The notes: generated by a model from the sequence alone, not told the origin. A DNA stretch of 64,000 bases from Stenotrophomonas sp. NA06056 (GCF_013364355.1 NZ_CP054931.1:2046001-2110000); one strand, 5' to 3'. Counted from the first letter of the stretch, positions 9,447 to 20,463 are shown. Made by a program: numbers and translations.

Positions 9447-9932
9447 CTAGTCGGCCAGCACGATCAGCGAGAGCTGTTCGGCGACCACGGCCACCTCGCC
9501 GGCCGGGACCACTTCCACCGTCTTGTGCTGGGTCAGAAGCCATTGCCCAGGCCTGCGCGGTTCCAGTGACATCAGCTGCGAGCGCACCCGTACCTCGGAG
9601 CCGCTGGGCACAGGCGCCAGGAAGCGGACCTTGTTCAACCCGTAGTTGAGCACGTGGGCGATGCCTGGGAAGCCGGCCAGGGCGGCCACGTCGTCTTCGA
9701 CGGTGAGCGAGAGCAGAAGGAAGCCGTGCGCGATGGTCTGGCCGCCCGGCAAGCCGGTCTGTGCACGGGCCGGATCGGTGTGGATCCAGTTGTGATCGCC
9801 CGTGGCGTCGGCGAAGGCATCGATGCGCGACTGCGCGATGCGCGTGCTGCCGCTCAGCCGCTCGCTTGCCGCCCATCGCTGCAGTGCCTGCAACGCGGCA
9901 GGCAATTCATCCAGTGAAACGTCGGGGCTCAT
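9447..9932 (-). CDS. MaoC-like (R)-specific enoyl-CoA hydratase (hot-dog fold)
   Basis: A 161-residue single hot-dog-fold protein. It carries the hydratase-2 motif with catalytic Asp and His in FADATGDHNWIHTDP, followed by the GLPGGQTIAHGFLLLS segment typical of MaoC/PhaJ proteins. Such enzymes convert (R)-3-hydroxyacyl-CoA to enoyl-CoA reversibly. In this locus it could turn (R)-3-hydroxybutyryl-CoA into crotonyl-CoA and feed beta-oxidation, which fits the neighbouring ligase and depolymerase but is inferred. Its start overlaps the stop of the alpha/beta hydrolase by 4 bases (ATGA), so the two are probably translationally coupled. Confidence 0.8.
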   Translation of the reverse strand: MSPDVSLDELPAALQALQRWAASERLSGSTRIAQSRIDAFADATGDHNWIHTDPARAQTGLPGGQTIAHGFLLLSLTVEDDVAALAGFPGIAHVLNYGLNKVRFLAPVPSGSEVRVRSQLMSLEPRRPGQWLLTQHKTVEVVPAGEVAVVAEQLSLIVLAD

Positions 9933-10807
9933 CGCACCCGCTCCAACAACGCCAGGATCGCATCACGCGCCTGGGGTTCGGACAACATCGGAGCGTGCCC
10001 TACCTCCGGAACTTCAACCAGACGGGCGTTGGGCGAGCTGGCAGCCATCTGCTGCGCGACATCGGCAGGCAAGATGTCCGACAAGGCGCCTCGGACCACC
10101 AGCACCGGCACTCGCGCGGTCAGACCGCGCACCGCGCGCCATAGCACGGGGCGCAGCAGCCACAGCACCCACGGCCGTGTGGTGCGGATGACAGCCGGGT
10201 CGTAGTCCAGCACCATCAGGCCATCACTGCGCTGGCGGAAGGTGCGTATGGCCATCGCGCGCCAGTCGTCGGTGCTGAAGCGCGGGAACGCGGCCTTGCC
10301 GATGGATTCCACATAGGTCGTGGCTTCCGTCAGATCCATCGGTGGCACGGCCTTGCCGGCGTACTTGCCGATCCGCGCCAGGGCGTTGCGCGGCACCTTG
10401 GGGCCGGCATCGTTCAGAACGGCTGCGGCGATCAGCCCCGGTGCACGCGAGGCCAGGGTAATGGTGACCAGCACACCCAACGAGGTGCCGACGAACACCG
10501 CCTTGTCGATGTTCTGTGACCGCAGCAGCGCCACCATGTCATCGGCGTACGTGCGCGGGTTGTAACTGGACGGGTCCGGCGCACGTTCGGAGCCTGCACG
10601 CCCACGCAGGTCAACGGCGATCACCCGCCAGCCGACGGCGGTCAGCGATCGCGCAAGGGCATCGAAGTCGGCGCCGTTGCGGGTCAAGCCGGGGACGCAG
10701 ACCACCGTGCCACGGGGCGGTTGCCCCGCACCCGGCGCATGGTCACGCGCATGCAGGCGCAGGCCATCGTCACTTTTCCAGTACAGATCGTCGTAAGACG
10801 GTGTCAT
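9929..10807 (-). CDS. Alpha/beta hydrolase
   Basis: A 292-residue cytoplasmic-looking hydrolase with no signal peptide. The nucleophile elbow is VFVGTSLG; a likely acid residue is in RGALSDILP and the histidine is in EVGHAPML, so the triad looks complete. The oxyanion region is CVPGLTRNG. It begins 11 bp after the TonB receptor stop and overlaps the MaoC start by 4 bases, so the three genes are almost certainly one operon. Substrate is not visible; an intracellular ester or oligomer of 3-hydroxyalkanoates is the natural guess. Confidence 0.8.
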   Translation of the reverse strand: MTPSYDDLYWKSDDGLRLHARDHAPGAGQPPRGTVVCVPGLTRNGADFDALARSLTAVGWRVIAVDLRGRAGSERAPDPSSYNPRTYADDMVALLRSQNIDKAVFVGTSLGVLVTITLASRAPGLIAAAVLNDAGPKVPRNALARIGKYAGKAVPPMDLTEATTYVESIGKAAFPRFSTDDWRAMAIRTFRQRSDGLMVLDYDPAVIRTTRPWVLWLLRPVLWRAVRGLTARVPVLVVRGALSDILPADVAQQMAASSPNARLVEVPEVGHAPMLSEPQARDAILALLERVR

Positions 10808-10818
10808 GCAGAGGCTTC

Positions 10819-13017
<2,199 letters not shown>

Positions 13018-13093
13018 TCGGTCCTCCCCCAAGGCAGATGGCCCATTGCCACCCATGCTGCCTAGGCTAGCGGCGCCGTCGCGCACCGGCGAG

Positions 13094-13107
13094 TGGACCT
13101 AGGTCCA
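13094..13107. promoter_or_regulatory. Perfect 14-bp palindrome in divergent TonB receptor/permease promoter
   Basis: TGGACCTAGGTCCA reads the same on both strands and lies between the start of the TonB receptor (13017, minus) and of the permease (13164, plus), 57 bp before the permease start. Its centre ACCTAGGT resembles the repeat at 5311-5322. A second short palindrome, GCCTAGGC, lies about 30 bp to its left. This is a good candidate operator for the locus regulator. Confidence 0.45.
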
Positions 13108-13163
13108 GTCGGCAGCGGTCGCCAGATCCGGATACTGGGCGCGTCCCCGTCTGGAAGCGCCGT

Positions 13164-14567
13164 ATGTCGTTACTGATCGTACTTGCAGCGCTGGCCTTCC
13201 TGATCCTGGTGGCCTACCGCGGTTACAGCGTGATCCTGTTTGCGCCCATCGCCGCGCTGGGCGCCGTGCTGCTGACCGATCCCTCGCTGGTGGCACCGAT
13301 GTTCACCGGCCTGTTCATGGACAAGATGGTGGGCTTCCTCAAGCTCTACTTCCCGGTGTTCCTGCTGGGCGCGGTGTTCGGCAAGCTGATCGAGCTTTCC
13401 GGCTTCTCCCGCTCCATCGTGGGTGCAGCGATCCGGCTGTTCGGCCCGCAGCGGGCGATGCTGTCGATCGTGCTGGTGTCCGGCCTGCTCACCTACGGCG
13501 GGGTGTCGCTGTTCGTGGTGGTGTTCGCGGTCTATCCGTTCGCGGCGGAAATGTTCCGTCAGAGCAACATCCCCAAGCGTCTGATTCCGGCCACGCTGGG
13601 AGTGGGCGGTTTCAGCTTCACCATGGACGCGTTGCCGGGCACGCCACAGATCCAGAACATCATTCCCACCACGTTCTTCGGTACCGACACCTGGGCCGCG
13701 CCCGTGCTGGGCACACTTGGCGGCATTTTCGTGTTGGCGGTTGGCGTGACTTACCTTGAGTGGCGCCGTCGCGTCGCGCTGCGCAACGGCGAAGGCTACG
13801 GCGATCCGGCCACCCTGGTGAACGAGCCCACGCCGTTCGCCGGTACCCATCTGGCACATGCGGGCATTGCCGTGCTGCCGCTGGTGCTGGTGTTCGTCTC
13901 CAACAAGCTGTTCACCCTGGGCATGCCGCACTGGTACGGCAGCGAGCACAGCTTCATGCCATCGATCATGGGCAGCGCTGCGCCGGTGGTGCAGGACGTG
14001 GCGAAGATCACCGCAATCTGGGCCGTGCTCGGTGCGCTGCTGGTCGGCATCCTGTCGGTGCTGGCGCTCGCCTGGCGCCCGGTGGTCACCCAGTTTGCCG
14101 AAGGCACCAAGGCGGCGATCGGTGGTGCCGTGCTGGCTGCCATGAACACCGCATCCGAATATGGATTCGGCGCAGTCATCGCCGCGTTGCCGGGTTTCAT
14201 GGTGGTGGCCAACGCGCTGGGTTCCATCAAGGATCCACTGCTGCATGAAGCAGTCACCGTCACCGGTCTGGCCGGCGTCACCGGCTCTGCGTCCGGCGGG
14301 ATGAGCATCGCCCTGGCCGCGATGTCCGAGACCTTCATCGCCAACGCGCAGGCCGCCGGCATTCCGATGGAGGTGCTGCATCGTGTCGCCGCCATGGCCT
14401 CCGGCGGCATGGACAGCCTGCCGCACAACGGCGCTGTCATCACCCTGCTGATGGTGACCGGGCTGACCCATCGCCAGGCTTACAAGGACATTTTCGCAGT
14501 GACCATCATCAAGACCCTCGCGGTGTTCGTGGTGATCGGCATCTATTACGCCACCGGCTGGGTTTGA
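13164..14567 (+). CDS. GntP-family permease (probable organic acid / 3-hydroxybutyrate transporter)
   Basis: A 467-residue polytopic inner-membrane protein with about 12 hydrophobic helices. GntP-type features are the conserved GGVSLFVVVFAVYPFA segment, FTMDALPGTPQIQN and the C-terminal GLAGVTGSASGG and SGGMDSLPHNGAV loops. GntP relatives import gluconate and other hydroxy acids by proton symport, and some members are 3-hydroxybutyrate permeases. A GGAAG sequence six bases upstream supports the start. The gene diverges from the TonB receptor and precedes the PHB depolymerase by 87 bp, so 3-hydroxybutyrate is the likely cargo. Confidence 0.85.
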   Translation: MSLLIVLAALAFLILVAYRGYSVILFAPIAALGAVLLTDPSLVAPMFTGLFMDKMVGFLKLYFPVFLLGAVFGKLIELSGFSRSIVGAAIRLFGPQRAMLSIVLVSGLLTYGGVSLFVVVFAVYPFAAEMFRQSNIPKRLIPATLGVGGFSFTMDALPGTPQIQNIIPTTFFGTDTWAAPVLGTLGGIFVLAVGVTYLEWRRRVALRNGEGYGDPATLVNEPTPFAGTHLAHAGIAVLPLVLVFVSNKLFTLGMPHWYGSEHSFMPSIMGSAAPVVQDVAKITAIWAVLGALLVGILSVLALAWRPVVTQFAEGTKAAIGGAVLAAMNTASEYGFGAVIAALPGFMVVANALGSIKDPLLHEAVTVTGLAGVTGSASGGMSIALAAMSETFIANAQAAGIPMEVLHRVAAMASGGMDSLPHNGAVITLLMVTGLTHRQAYKDIFAVTIIKTLAVFVVIGIYYATGWV

Positions 14568-14654
14568 CAGCGGCGTCGCAGCACCCTCTGGAAGGTCGGT
14601 CCACGAGGATTTCCGGTACCCCTTCATCCACGACTCACGCATGAGGATCTGGTC

Positions 14655-15659
14655 ATGAAATCTGGAATCGATTCAATCAAGGCGTTGACGCTGCTGCTGT
14701 GTACCTGGCTGGGCTCGACCGGCGCTGCATTCGCAGCAGAACCTGCTGGGCATTGGGATGTTGGCCTGTACGGCAATCTGTTCGGCGCCCGCGAGTACCA
14801 GGTATGGGTGCCGGCCGGCTACGACGAATCGCAGCCACTGCCGTTGTTGCTGGTACTGCACGGCTGCGTGACCGGGCCGAACCTGATGGGCGAGGCCTCG
14901 GGCTTCAACGAGGTGGCCGACACCGAAGGCTTCATCGTGGTCTATCCCCGGCAGAACGTCACCTCCAATCCTGCACGTTGCTGGAACTGGCAGTTGCCCA
15001 TCAACCAGTCGCGCGACAGCGGCGAGCCCTCGATCCTGGCCGGCATCGTCGACAAGGTGAAAGCGGGCTACAGCATCGATCCGCATCGCGTGTACGTCAC
15101 CGGCATTTCCGCCGGCGGTGCGATGACCTCGATCATGCTGGCCTGCTATTCGGATGTGTTCGCTGCGGGCGCGATCCATTCCGGCGGCATGTACAAGGGT
15201 GCCACCACGATTTCCGGCAGCGCCTACGCACTGTTGGCCGGCAGCATCTACTCGCCGGACAGCAATGGTCGGCTGGCCTGGCAGTGCTCCGGCTCGCCGT
15301 CGCCGCGGCCTATCCCTGTGCTGGTGTTCCATGGCACCGCCGACGCCACGGTGAACCCGATCAATGGACAGCAGGCGGTGCGCCAGTTCCTGCAGACCAA
15401 TGACCTGGCCGACGATGGCCTGGACAACGATTCGGTGAAGTACGTGCCGACCAATACCTTCCACGGCCAGGTACCGGGTGGGCGCGCCTACACGGTTGAC
15501 ACCTATACCTATGGCGGCAGGACCCTGGCCCAGCATTACGTGGTGCAGGGCATGGGGCATGCCTGGAGCGGCAGCCAGTCCGGCTTGCCGTTCACCGATC
15601 CCAAGGGGCCGGATGCCACGCTGATTACGTGGCTGTTCCTGAAGGATCAGCAGCGCTGA
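14655..15659 (+). CDS. Extracellular polyhydroxybutyrate depolymerase (Esterase_phd family)
   Basis: A 334-residue secreted esterase with a signal peptide (cleavage near residue 28, AFAA-EP). The fold starts with LLLVLHGC; the lipase box GISAGGAM gives Ser152; VFHGTADATV holds the acid and GMGHAWSG the histidine. These are the signatures of type PHB-depolymerase esterases, which can also act on aryl or acetyl xylan esters. There is no separate substrate-binding domain at the C terminus. A GAGGATCTGG site precedes the start. It follows the permease on the same strand, and the context of oligomer hydrolase, ligase and hydratase favours PHB over xylan. Confidence 0.82.
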   Translation: MKSGIDSIKALTLLLCTWLGSTGAAFAAEPAGHWDVGLYGNLFGAREYQVWVPAGYDESQPLPLLLVLHGCVTGPNLMGEASGFNEVADTEGFIVVYPRQNVTSNPARCWNWQLPINQSRDSGEPSILAGIVDKVKAGYSIDPHRVYVTGISAGGAMTSIMLACYSDVFAAGAIHSGGMYKGATTISGSAYALLAGSIYSPDSNGRLAWQCSGSPSPRPIPVLVFHGTADATVNPINGQQAVRQFLQTNDLADDGLDNDSVKYVPTNTFHGQVPGGRAYTVDTYTYGGRTLAQHYVVQGMGHAWSGSQSGLPFTDPKGPDATLITWLFLKDQQR

Positions 15660-15687
15660 GTGTAGGGGAGCAGGAGTAGGGGGGGCG

Positions 15688-15724
15688 GCGCCAGTGCGGG
15701 AGTGGTGGGCTCCCGCACTGGCGC
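15688..15724. terminator. Long perfect hairpin between convergent genes
   Basis: A perfect 15-bp inverted repeat (arms 15688-15702 and 15710-15724, loop of 7) lies between the PHB depolymerase stop and the end of the methionine synthase gene. There is no T-run on either strand, so it may be a bidirectional hairpin terminator or transcript stabiliser rather than a classic intrinsic terminator. Confidence 0.6.
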
Positions 15725-15775
15725 GCGGCCTTTGCCTCGGGGGGCGAGCGTGTTCGATAGCATGCGCCCTCCCGC

Positions 15776-16816
15776 TCAGCTCTGAGCCAGAAGCTCCTCG
15801 CGGATGAGCTGTGCACCTGCACTGAGAGCACGCAGCTTGCCCCGTGCCACCTCACGCGCCAGCGGTGCCATGCCGCAGTTGGTGCTGGGATAGAGCTTGT
15901 CGGCATCCACGAACTGCAGGGCCTTGCGCAGGGTGTTGGCCACGTCTTCCGGTGTCTCCACCGTGCTTGACGCCACGTCGATGGCGCCGACCATCACCTT
16001 CTTGCCACGCACCAGCTCGATCAGATCAATCGGGACGTGCGAGTTGTGGCACTCCAGCGAGATGATGTCGATGCTGGACGTCTGCAGCTTCGGAAAAGAT
16101 TCTTCATACTGGCGCCATTCCGAACCCAGCGTCTGTTTCCAGTCGGTGTTGGCCTTGATGCCGTAGCCATAGCAGATGTGTACTGCGGTTTCGCACTTGA
16201 GCCCTTCGACCGCGCGCTCAAGCGCCGCCACACCCCAATCGTTCACTTCGTCGAAGAACACATTGAAGGCAGGCTCATCGAACTGGATGATGTCGACGCC
16301 GGCGGCCTCCAGTTCCTTCGCTTCTTCGTTGAGGATCTTCGCGAACTCCCAGGCCAGCTTCTCGCGGCTCTTGTAATGCGCGTCGTACAGCGTATCGATC
16401 ATGGTCATCGGACCGGGCAGTGCCCATTTGATCGGCTGCGCGGTCTGGCGGCGCAGGAACTTCGCATCCTCGACGAATACCGGTCTGGGACGGCTGACAG
16501 CGCTCACCACGGTCGGCACGCTGGCGTCGTAGCGGTTGCGGATGCGCACGGTTTCACGCTTTTCGAAATCGACGCCGCTGAGGTGTTCGATGAAGGTGGT
16601 GACGAAATGCTGCCGCGTCTGTTCACCGTCACTGACGATGTCGATGCCGGCATGCTGTTGTTCCTGCAGGGACAACAGCAGGGCGTCCTGTTTGCCTTCA
16701 ATCAGGCCGTCGTCCTGCAACTTCCAGGGTGACCAGAGCTTCTCGGGCTCTGCCAGCCAGGAGGGCTTGGGCAGGCTGCCAGCAGTGGAGGTGGGGAGCA
16801 GTTTCTTCGTCGACAT
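15776..16816 (-). CDS. mesD: Core methionine synthase MesD (MetE C-terminal domain-like)
   Basis: A 346-residue protein equal to the catalytic barrel of cobalamin-independent methionine synthase without the N-terminal folate-binding domain. Zinc ligands typical of MetE are visible: H213 and C215 in VHICYG, E255 in SLEC, and C314 in NCGMAP. The immediate upstream gene is MesX (DUF1852), which identifies this as the MesD type. From memory, MesD needs MesX and oxygen to methylate homocysteine without the usual methyl-folate route. The start at 16816 gives the usual N terminus; the open frame extends 5' only by overlapping mesX. Confidence 0.88.
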   Translation of the reverse strand: MSTKKLLPTSTAGSLPKPSWLAEPEKLWSPWKLQDDGLIEGKQDALLLSLQEQQHAGIDIVSDGEQTRQHFVTTFIEHLSGVDFEKRETVRIRNRYDASVPTVVSAVSRPRPVFVEDAKFLRRQTAQPIKWALPGPMTMIDTLYDAHYKSREKLAWEFAKILNEEAKELEAAGVDIIQFDEPAFNVFFDEVNDWGVAALERAVEGLKCETAVHICYGYGIKANTDWKQTLGSEWRQYEESFPKLQTSSIDIISLECHNSHVPIDLIELVRGKKVMVGAIDVASSTVETPEDVANTLRKALQFVDADKLYPSTNCGMAPLAREVARGKLRALSAGAQLIREELLAQS

Positions 16817-16856
16817 TTCGTCTTGTATCCTGGCGGGCGAATGGGAAATCGATGGA

Positions 16857-17834
16857 TCAGCGGGCGGCCCACTGCTCAAGCACGGCGCGGTGCGGCTTGA
16901 TGAAGTGCTCTTCAGTGAACTTTCCCTGCTTGACCGCGAGCTGGCTGCGCTCCTCGCGGTCGTAGACGATGCGGGTAGACGAGTAGTCCTGATGCTTCAG
17001 GCTGGGCTGGTAGACCTTGCCGGCCACGGAATTGGCGTTGTAGATCTCGGGGCGGTAGATCTTCTGGAACGCCTCCATCGTGCTGATGGTGCCAATCAGT
17101 TCCAGGTTCGAGTAATCGCCCAGCAGGTCGCCCTGGAAGTAGATCGCCAGCGGTGCGACGCTGCCCGGCGGCATGAAATAGCGCACCTTGAGCCCCATCT
17201 TGTCGAAGTACTGGTCGGTGGGGGAGAACTCGCCTTGCCGGTACTCCACGCCCAGGATGGGATGTTGGTTCTCGGTGCGGTGGTAGGTCTTGCTGCTGGA
17301 AACGCTGATGCAGATGACCGGGGCCTTGCTGAAGTTCGCACGGTAGGCTTCCGACTCCAGGAAGTGCTGGAACAGCTTGCCGTGCAGATCGCCAAAGTCC
17401 TCGGGGATGGCGAAGGTGGCCTTGCCCTCGTTGCTGGCGGGCAGCACCACGCTGAAATCGTAATCGCGGACATAGGAAGAGAAATTGTTGCCGACAATGC
17501 CCTCGGTGCGCGCACCGGTGAGGGTGTCGACGATGGTCGGCCGCAGCACCTCGATCAACGGGAACGTATCGTTGCCGTCGCTGCCATCGATGTGCATCTC
17601 CACAGAGATGATGTCCAGCTCGACGACGTAGCGGTCCGCGTTCGGGTTGTCCCAGTGCGCGAGGTCGTTGAAGCGGTTGTTGATCATGCCGAGCGTGTTG
17701 CGCAGGTTTTCCTGGCGCGATTCGCCGCGGGCCAGGTTGGCGAAGTTGGTGGTGATGCGCGTGCCATCAGCAGGCTGGTAGTCCTCGTTGAAAGGAATAC
17801 GGGTGATGCTGAAGGTGAAGTTGCTGGTCGTCAT
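16857..17834 (-). CDS. mesX: MesX, DUF1852 family partner of MesD
   Basis: A 325-residue protein recognised as DUF1852 from its overall sequence, including the opening FTFSITRIPFNEDYQPADGTR and the LDIISVEMHIDG segment. DUF1852 proteins are always next to the core MetE-like MesD. Genetic work named this gene mesX because MesD needs it for methionine synthesis in air. It has no signal peptide or membrane helix. It lies 40 bp upstream of mesD and 57 bp downstream of a flavin reductase, all on one strand. The chemistry of MesX is not established; the neighbouring reductase suggests a reduced-flavin oxygenase step, which is inference. Confidence 0.88.
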   Translation of the reverse strand: MTTSNFTFSITRIPFNEDYQPADGTRITTNFANLARGESRQENLRNTLGMINNRFNDLAHWDNPNADRYVVELDIISVEMHIDGSDGNDTFPLIEVLRPTIVDTLTGARTEGIVGNNFSSYVRDYDFSVVLPASNEGKATFAIPEDFGDLHGKLFQHFLESEAYRANFSKAPVICISVSSSKTYHRTENQHPILGVEYRQGEFSPTDQYFDKMGLKVRYFMPPGSVAPLAIYFQGDLLGDYSNLELIGTISTMEAFQKIYRPEIYNANSVAGKVYQPSLKHQDYSSTRIVYDREERSQLAVKQGKFTEEHFIKPHRAVLEQWAAR

Positions 17835-17891
17835 GGGCGGCGTTCCGGGTTGCGGGGTGACATCCGAATGCAGATCGATGGCATTCGGCGT

Positions 17892-18473
17892 TCAGAGAGC
17901 GGCGGCGGCCACAAGGGGGGCGGGGGCTGCACGATGGGAGAGGGCAAGCAGCGGCATGGCCCGCTGTACCGCCAGGCGCGCCCGCTGGATCAGCGCTTCG
18001 TCGTGTACACGGCCGTCGGCGAAATCACGGTCGGTCGCGTAAACGCCCAAGGGCAGGGTGCGGGCCTGGAAGAAGCTGAAGAGCGGTCGCAGCTGGTGGT
18101 CGATCACCAGCGCGTGGCGCTCGCTGCCGCCGGTGGCGGCCAGCAGAATGGGGGTGTCGACCAGCGCGTCCTGGTCGATGAAATCGAAGAAGTGCTTGAA
18201 CAGGCCGGTGTACGAACCGCGGTAGACCGGCGTGGCCACCACCAGCACATCGGCCTGCTCGACAGCGGTCAGCTGCCGCTCCACGGTCTGGGGCAACTGG
18301 GAGCGCCGGAGCGCACCGGCCAACTGCGGCGCCAGCTCACCCAGTTCAATCAGGTGCTGATCGCAGGGCACGCCTTCGCCGATCAGGTCCAGCAGGTGCT
18401 CAGCCAGGGTCGCAGCCCTTGAGGGGCGCTGCAGCCCGCCGGAAACGGCGACGATACGGAGGGGGCGGGTCAT
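17892..18473 (-). CDS. NAD(P)H-dependent FMN reductase (MsuE-like)
   Basis: A 193-residue flavodoxin-fold reductase. It starts with the phosphate-binding loop VAVSGGLQRPSRAATLAE and has the LVVATPVYRGSYTGLFKHFFDF segment characteristic of the MsuE/SsuE group, which supplies FMNH2 to two-component monooxygenases. As first gene of the run with mesX and mesD it probably feeds reduced flavin to the MesX/MesD reaction or to a sulfonate monooxygenase elsewhere. It diverges from the MetR-like regulator, with a 176-bp promoter region between them. Confidence 0.85.
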   Translation of the reverse strand: MTRPLRIVAVSGGLQRPSRAATLAEHLLDLIGEGVPCDQHLIELGELAPQLAGALRRSQLPQTVERQLTAVEQADVLVVATPVYRGSYTGLFKHFFDFIDQDALVDTPILLAATGGSERHALVIDHQLRPLFSFFQARTLPLGVYATDRDFADGRVHDEALIQRARLAVQRAMPLLALSHRAAPAPLVAAAAL

Positions 18474-18600
18474 CTCTTCGCTTTCGGCAGGGGAGGGGCT
18501 CCTTCGGGATGATCTGCAGGGGCGCAGTGCTGCTGGCCGGCGAGATGACCGGGCTGGCAGGCAACCGAAGGCATGAGTCGATGCTAGTCAGCCCATCCCA

Positions 18601-18623
18601 TGACGTAAAATGGTATTACTTCA
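18601..18623. promoter_or_regulatory. Probable operator of the MetR-like LysR regulator
   Basis: A 23-bp imperfect palindrome with half-sites TGACGTAA and TTACTTCA separated by 7 bases (7 of 8 positions pair). It contains a T-N11-A LysR box (GTAA-N7-TTAC) and partly matches the MetR TGAA-N5-TTCA style. It lies 27 bp before the regulator start and 128 bp before the flavin reductase start, where a LysR protein controlling both directions would bind. Confidence 0.6.
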
Positions 18624-18649
18624 CCAATCCATGAGTGAGATTCATCGTC

Positions 18650-19564
18650 ATGTTGGAGCGGATCCATCTCAGCATCGTGCAGCAGGTCGAGCAGCAAGGC
18701 TCGCTGACCGCTGCGGCAGGCGTACTCAACCTGACCCAGTCGGCCCTGAGCCACAGCATGAAGAAGCTGGAGTTGCAGCTCGGCACCGATGTCTGGCTGC
18801 GCGAAGGCCGCAGCCTGCGCCTGACCCAGGCGGGCCAGTACCTGCTGGCGGTGGCCAACCGGGTACTGCCGCAGCTGGACCTGGCCGAGGAACGGCTGGG
18901 CCAGTTCGCGCAGGGCGAGCGCGGCGCGCTGCGCATCGGCATGGAATGCCACCCCTGTTACCAGTGGCTGCTGAAGATCGTCTCGCCCTATCTGGCCGCC
19001 TGGCCCGACGTCGATGTGGACGTCAAGCAGAAGTTCCAGTTCGGCGGAATTGGCGCCCTGTTCGGCTACGAGATCGACCTGCTGGTTACGCCCGACCCAC
19101 TGCTGAAGCCGGGCCTGAAGTTCGTTCCCGTCTTCGACTACGAGCAGGTGCTGGTCGTGGCCAAAGGCCACGCCCTGGCAAGGGCGGACTACGTGAAGCC
19201 GCGCCAGCTCTCCCAGGAAATCCTGATCAGCTATCCGGTGCCGTTCGAGCGGCTGGACATCTACAACCAGTTCCTGCTGCCGGCCGGCATCACGCCCCGG
19301 CGCCACAAGGCCATCGAAACCACCGACATCATGATGCAGATGGTGGCGAGCGGACGCGGCGTGGCCGCCATGCCGCGCTGGCTGGTGGAGGAATATGCCG
19401 AGCGGATGGACGTGGTGCCGGTGCGCCTGGGTGCGAAAGGCATTCCCAAGCAGATCTATCTGGGTGCGCGCGAGGCGGATACCGGAATCGATTACCTGCA
19501 GGCGTTTGTCGAGTTGGCACGGCACAGCTCCACCAGTGCCGGCAACCTGCGCGGAGCCGGTTGA
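18650..19564 (+). CDS. LysR-family regulator, MetR-like
   Basis: A 304-residue LysR regulator. The start at 18650 gives MLERIHLSIVQQVEQQGSLTAAA, the usual MetR-type N terminus; an ATG five codons upstream is less likely. The winged helix occupies about 1-60 (LNLTQSALSHSMKKLE) and the effector domain follows (ALRIGMECHPCYQWL). MetR-type regulators respond to homocysteine and control methionine genes. It diverges from the flavin reductase-mesX-mesD operon and its stop overlaps the MetF-like start by one base (TGATG), so the regulator and reductase are coupled. Confidence 0.88.
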   Translation: MLERIHLSIVQQVEQQGSLTAAAGVLNLTQSALSHSMKKLELQLGTDVWLREGRSLRLTQAGQYLLAVANRVLPQLDLAEERLGQFAQGERGALRIGMECHPCYQWLLKIVSPYLAAWPDVDVDVKQKFQFGGIGALFGYEIDLLVTPDPLLKPGLKFVPVFDYEQVLVVAKGHALARADYVKPRQLSQEILISYPVPFERLDIYNQFLLPAGITPRRHKAIETTDIMMQMVASGRGVAAMPRWLVEEYAERMDVVPVRLGAKGIPKQIYLGAREADTGIDYLQAFVELARHSSTSAGNLRGAG

Positions 19565-20463
19565 TGTCCGGTGGTAGCGGCCGCGTGGTCCCGTCGTTGA
19601 TGGTCCCTGCTGACCGCGCGCAGCGGGCGCAGGCCTTCATCAGCGCCTTTTCGTTGGAGGTCAGCGCCAAGGCCATGTCTGCACTGCGCGCCGAGGCGTC
19701 CCGCGTGGCACCGGGGACGACGATCTCCATTCCCTACCTGCCAAGCGAGGACGACACGGCGCGACTGGCAGCAGTACGAACGGCGCGGGAGCTGGGTTTC
19801 GAGCCGATGCCGCACCTTTCCGCACGCCGCATCGGCTCGCGGGAGGCGCTTGAGCGCTTCATCGACCGGGCTGTCATCGACGCCGGCGTCGAACGCTGTC
19901 TACTGATCGCGGGGGATCTTTCCACGCCTGCCGGGCCGTTTGCCGACAGTACATCGATCATCGAGAGCGGCGTTCTCCAGCGCGCCGGGATCAAGGTCGT
20001 GGGTGTGGGCGGGCATCCGCAGGGCCATCCGGTGATGGCTGGCGCCGATCGGTGGCGCGTACTTGAACGCAAGTGCCAGCGCATAGAAGAGCAAGGCATG
20101 GCGCCGCTGATCATCACCCAGTTCGCGTTCGATGCCGATATCGTTCTGACCTGGTTGAATGAGCTGCGCGTTCGTGGCATTCCCCATCCAGTGCTGGTCG
20201 GTATTCCCGGCCCCGCCAGCATTGCGCGGCTTGTGCGCTATGCAGCGATGTGCGGCGTGGCTGCAAGCACCTCCATGCTGTCCCGCTACGGCATCTCGAT
20301 CGGCCGCCTGCTGGGAACGGCCGGGCCGGATGTGTTCGTGAATCGCCTGGTTGACGGGTTGACCGAAGCCCATGGGCTGGTCAGCCCGCATGTGTTTGCC
20401 TTTGGCGGTATCGCCCAATGGATGGATTGGGCGGAGCACTACTGCAGGGGCGTAGAGACCTGA
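19564..20463 (+). CDS. Methylenetetrahydrofolate reductase (MetF)-like protein
   Basis: A 299-residue barrel protein. Recognisable MTHFR features are the early FSLEVSAKA, the CLLIAGDLSTPAG strand (normally GD-x-P), GVGGHPQGHP with the H-P motif, ITQFAFDADIVLTWLNELR, and the VLVGIPGPAS loop. This looks like the short, divergent MetF-like branch rather than the housekeeping enzyme, because several consensus residues differ. It could make methyl-tetrahydrofolate, or degrade or oxidise a C1-folate. Its coupling to a MetR-like regulator and position opposite mesX-mesD imply a methionine or C1 role. Confidence 0.78.
   Translation: MSGGSGRVVPSLMVPADRAQRAQAFISAFSLEVSAKAMSALRAEASRVAPGTTISIPYLPSEDDTARLAAVRTARELGFEPMPHLSARRIGSREALERFIDRAVIDAGVERCLLIAGDLSTPAGPFADSTSIIESGVLQRAGIKVVGVGGHPQGHPVMAGADRWRVLERKCQRIEEQGMAPLIITQFAFDADIVLTWLNELRVRGIPHPVLVGIPGPASIARLVRYAAMCGVAASTSMLSRYGISIGRLLGTAGPDVFVNRLVDGLTEAHGLVSPHVFAFGGIAQWMDWAEHYCRGVET

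Noticed and set aside
7747..9876. 709-codon minus-strand frame overlapping the sensor kinase
   Set aside because: It is the kinase region read in another frame; codon content is arginine/glycine-rich with no domain.
13170..14642. 490-codon frame opposite the GntP permease
   Set aside because: It is antisense to a well-formed transporter and has no motif.
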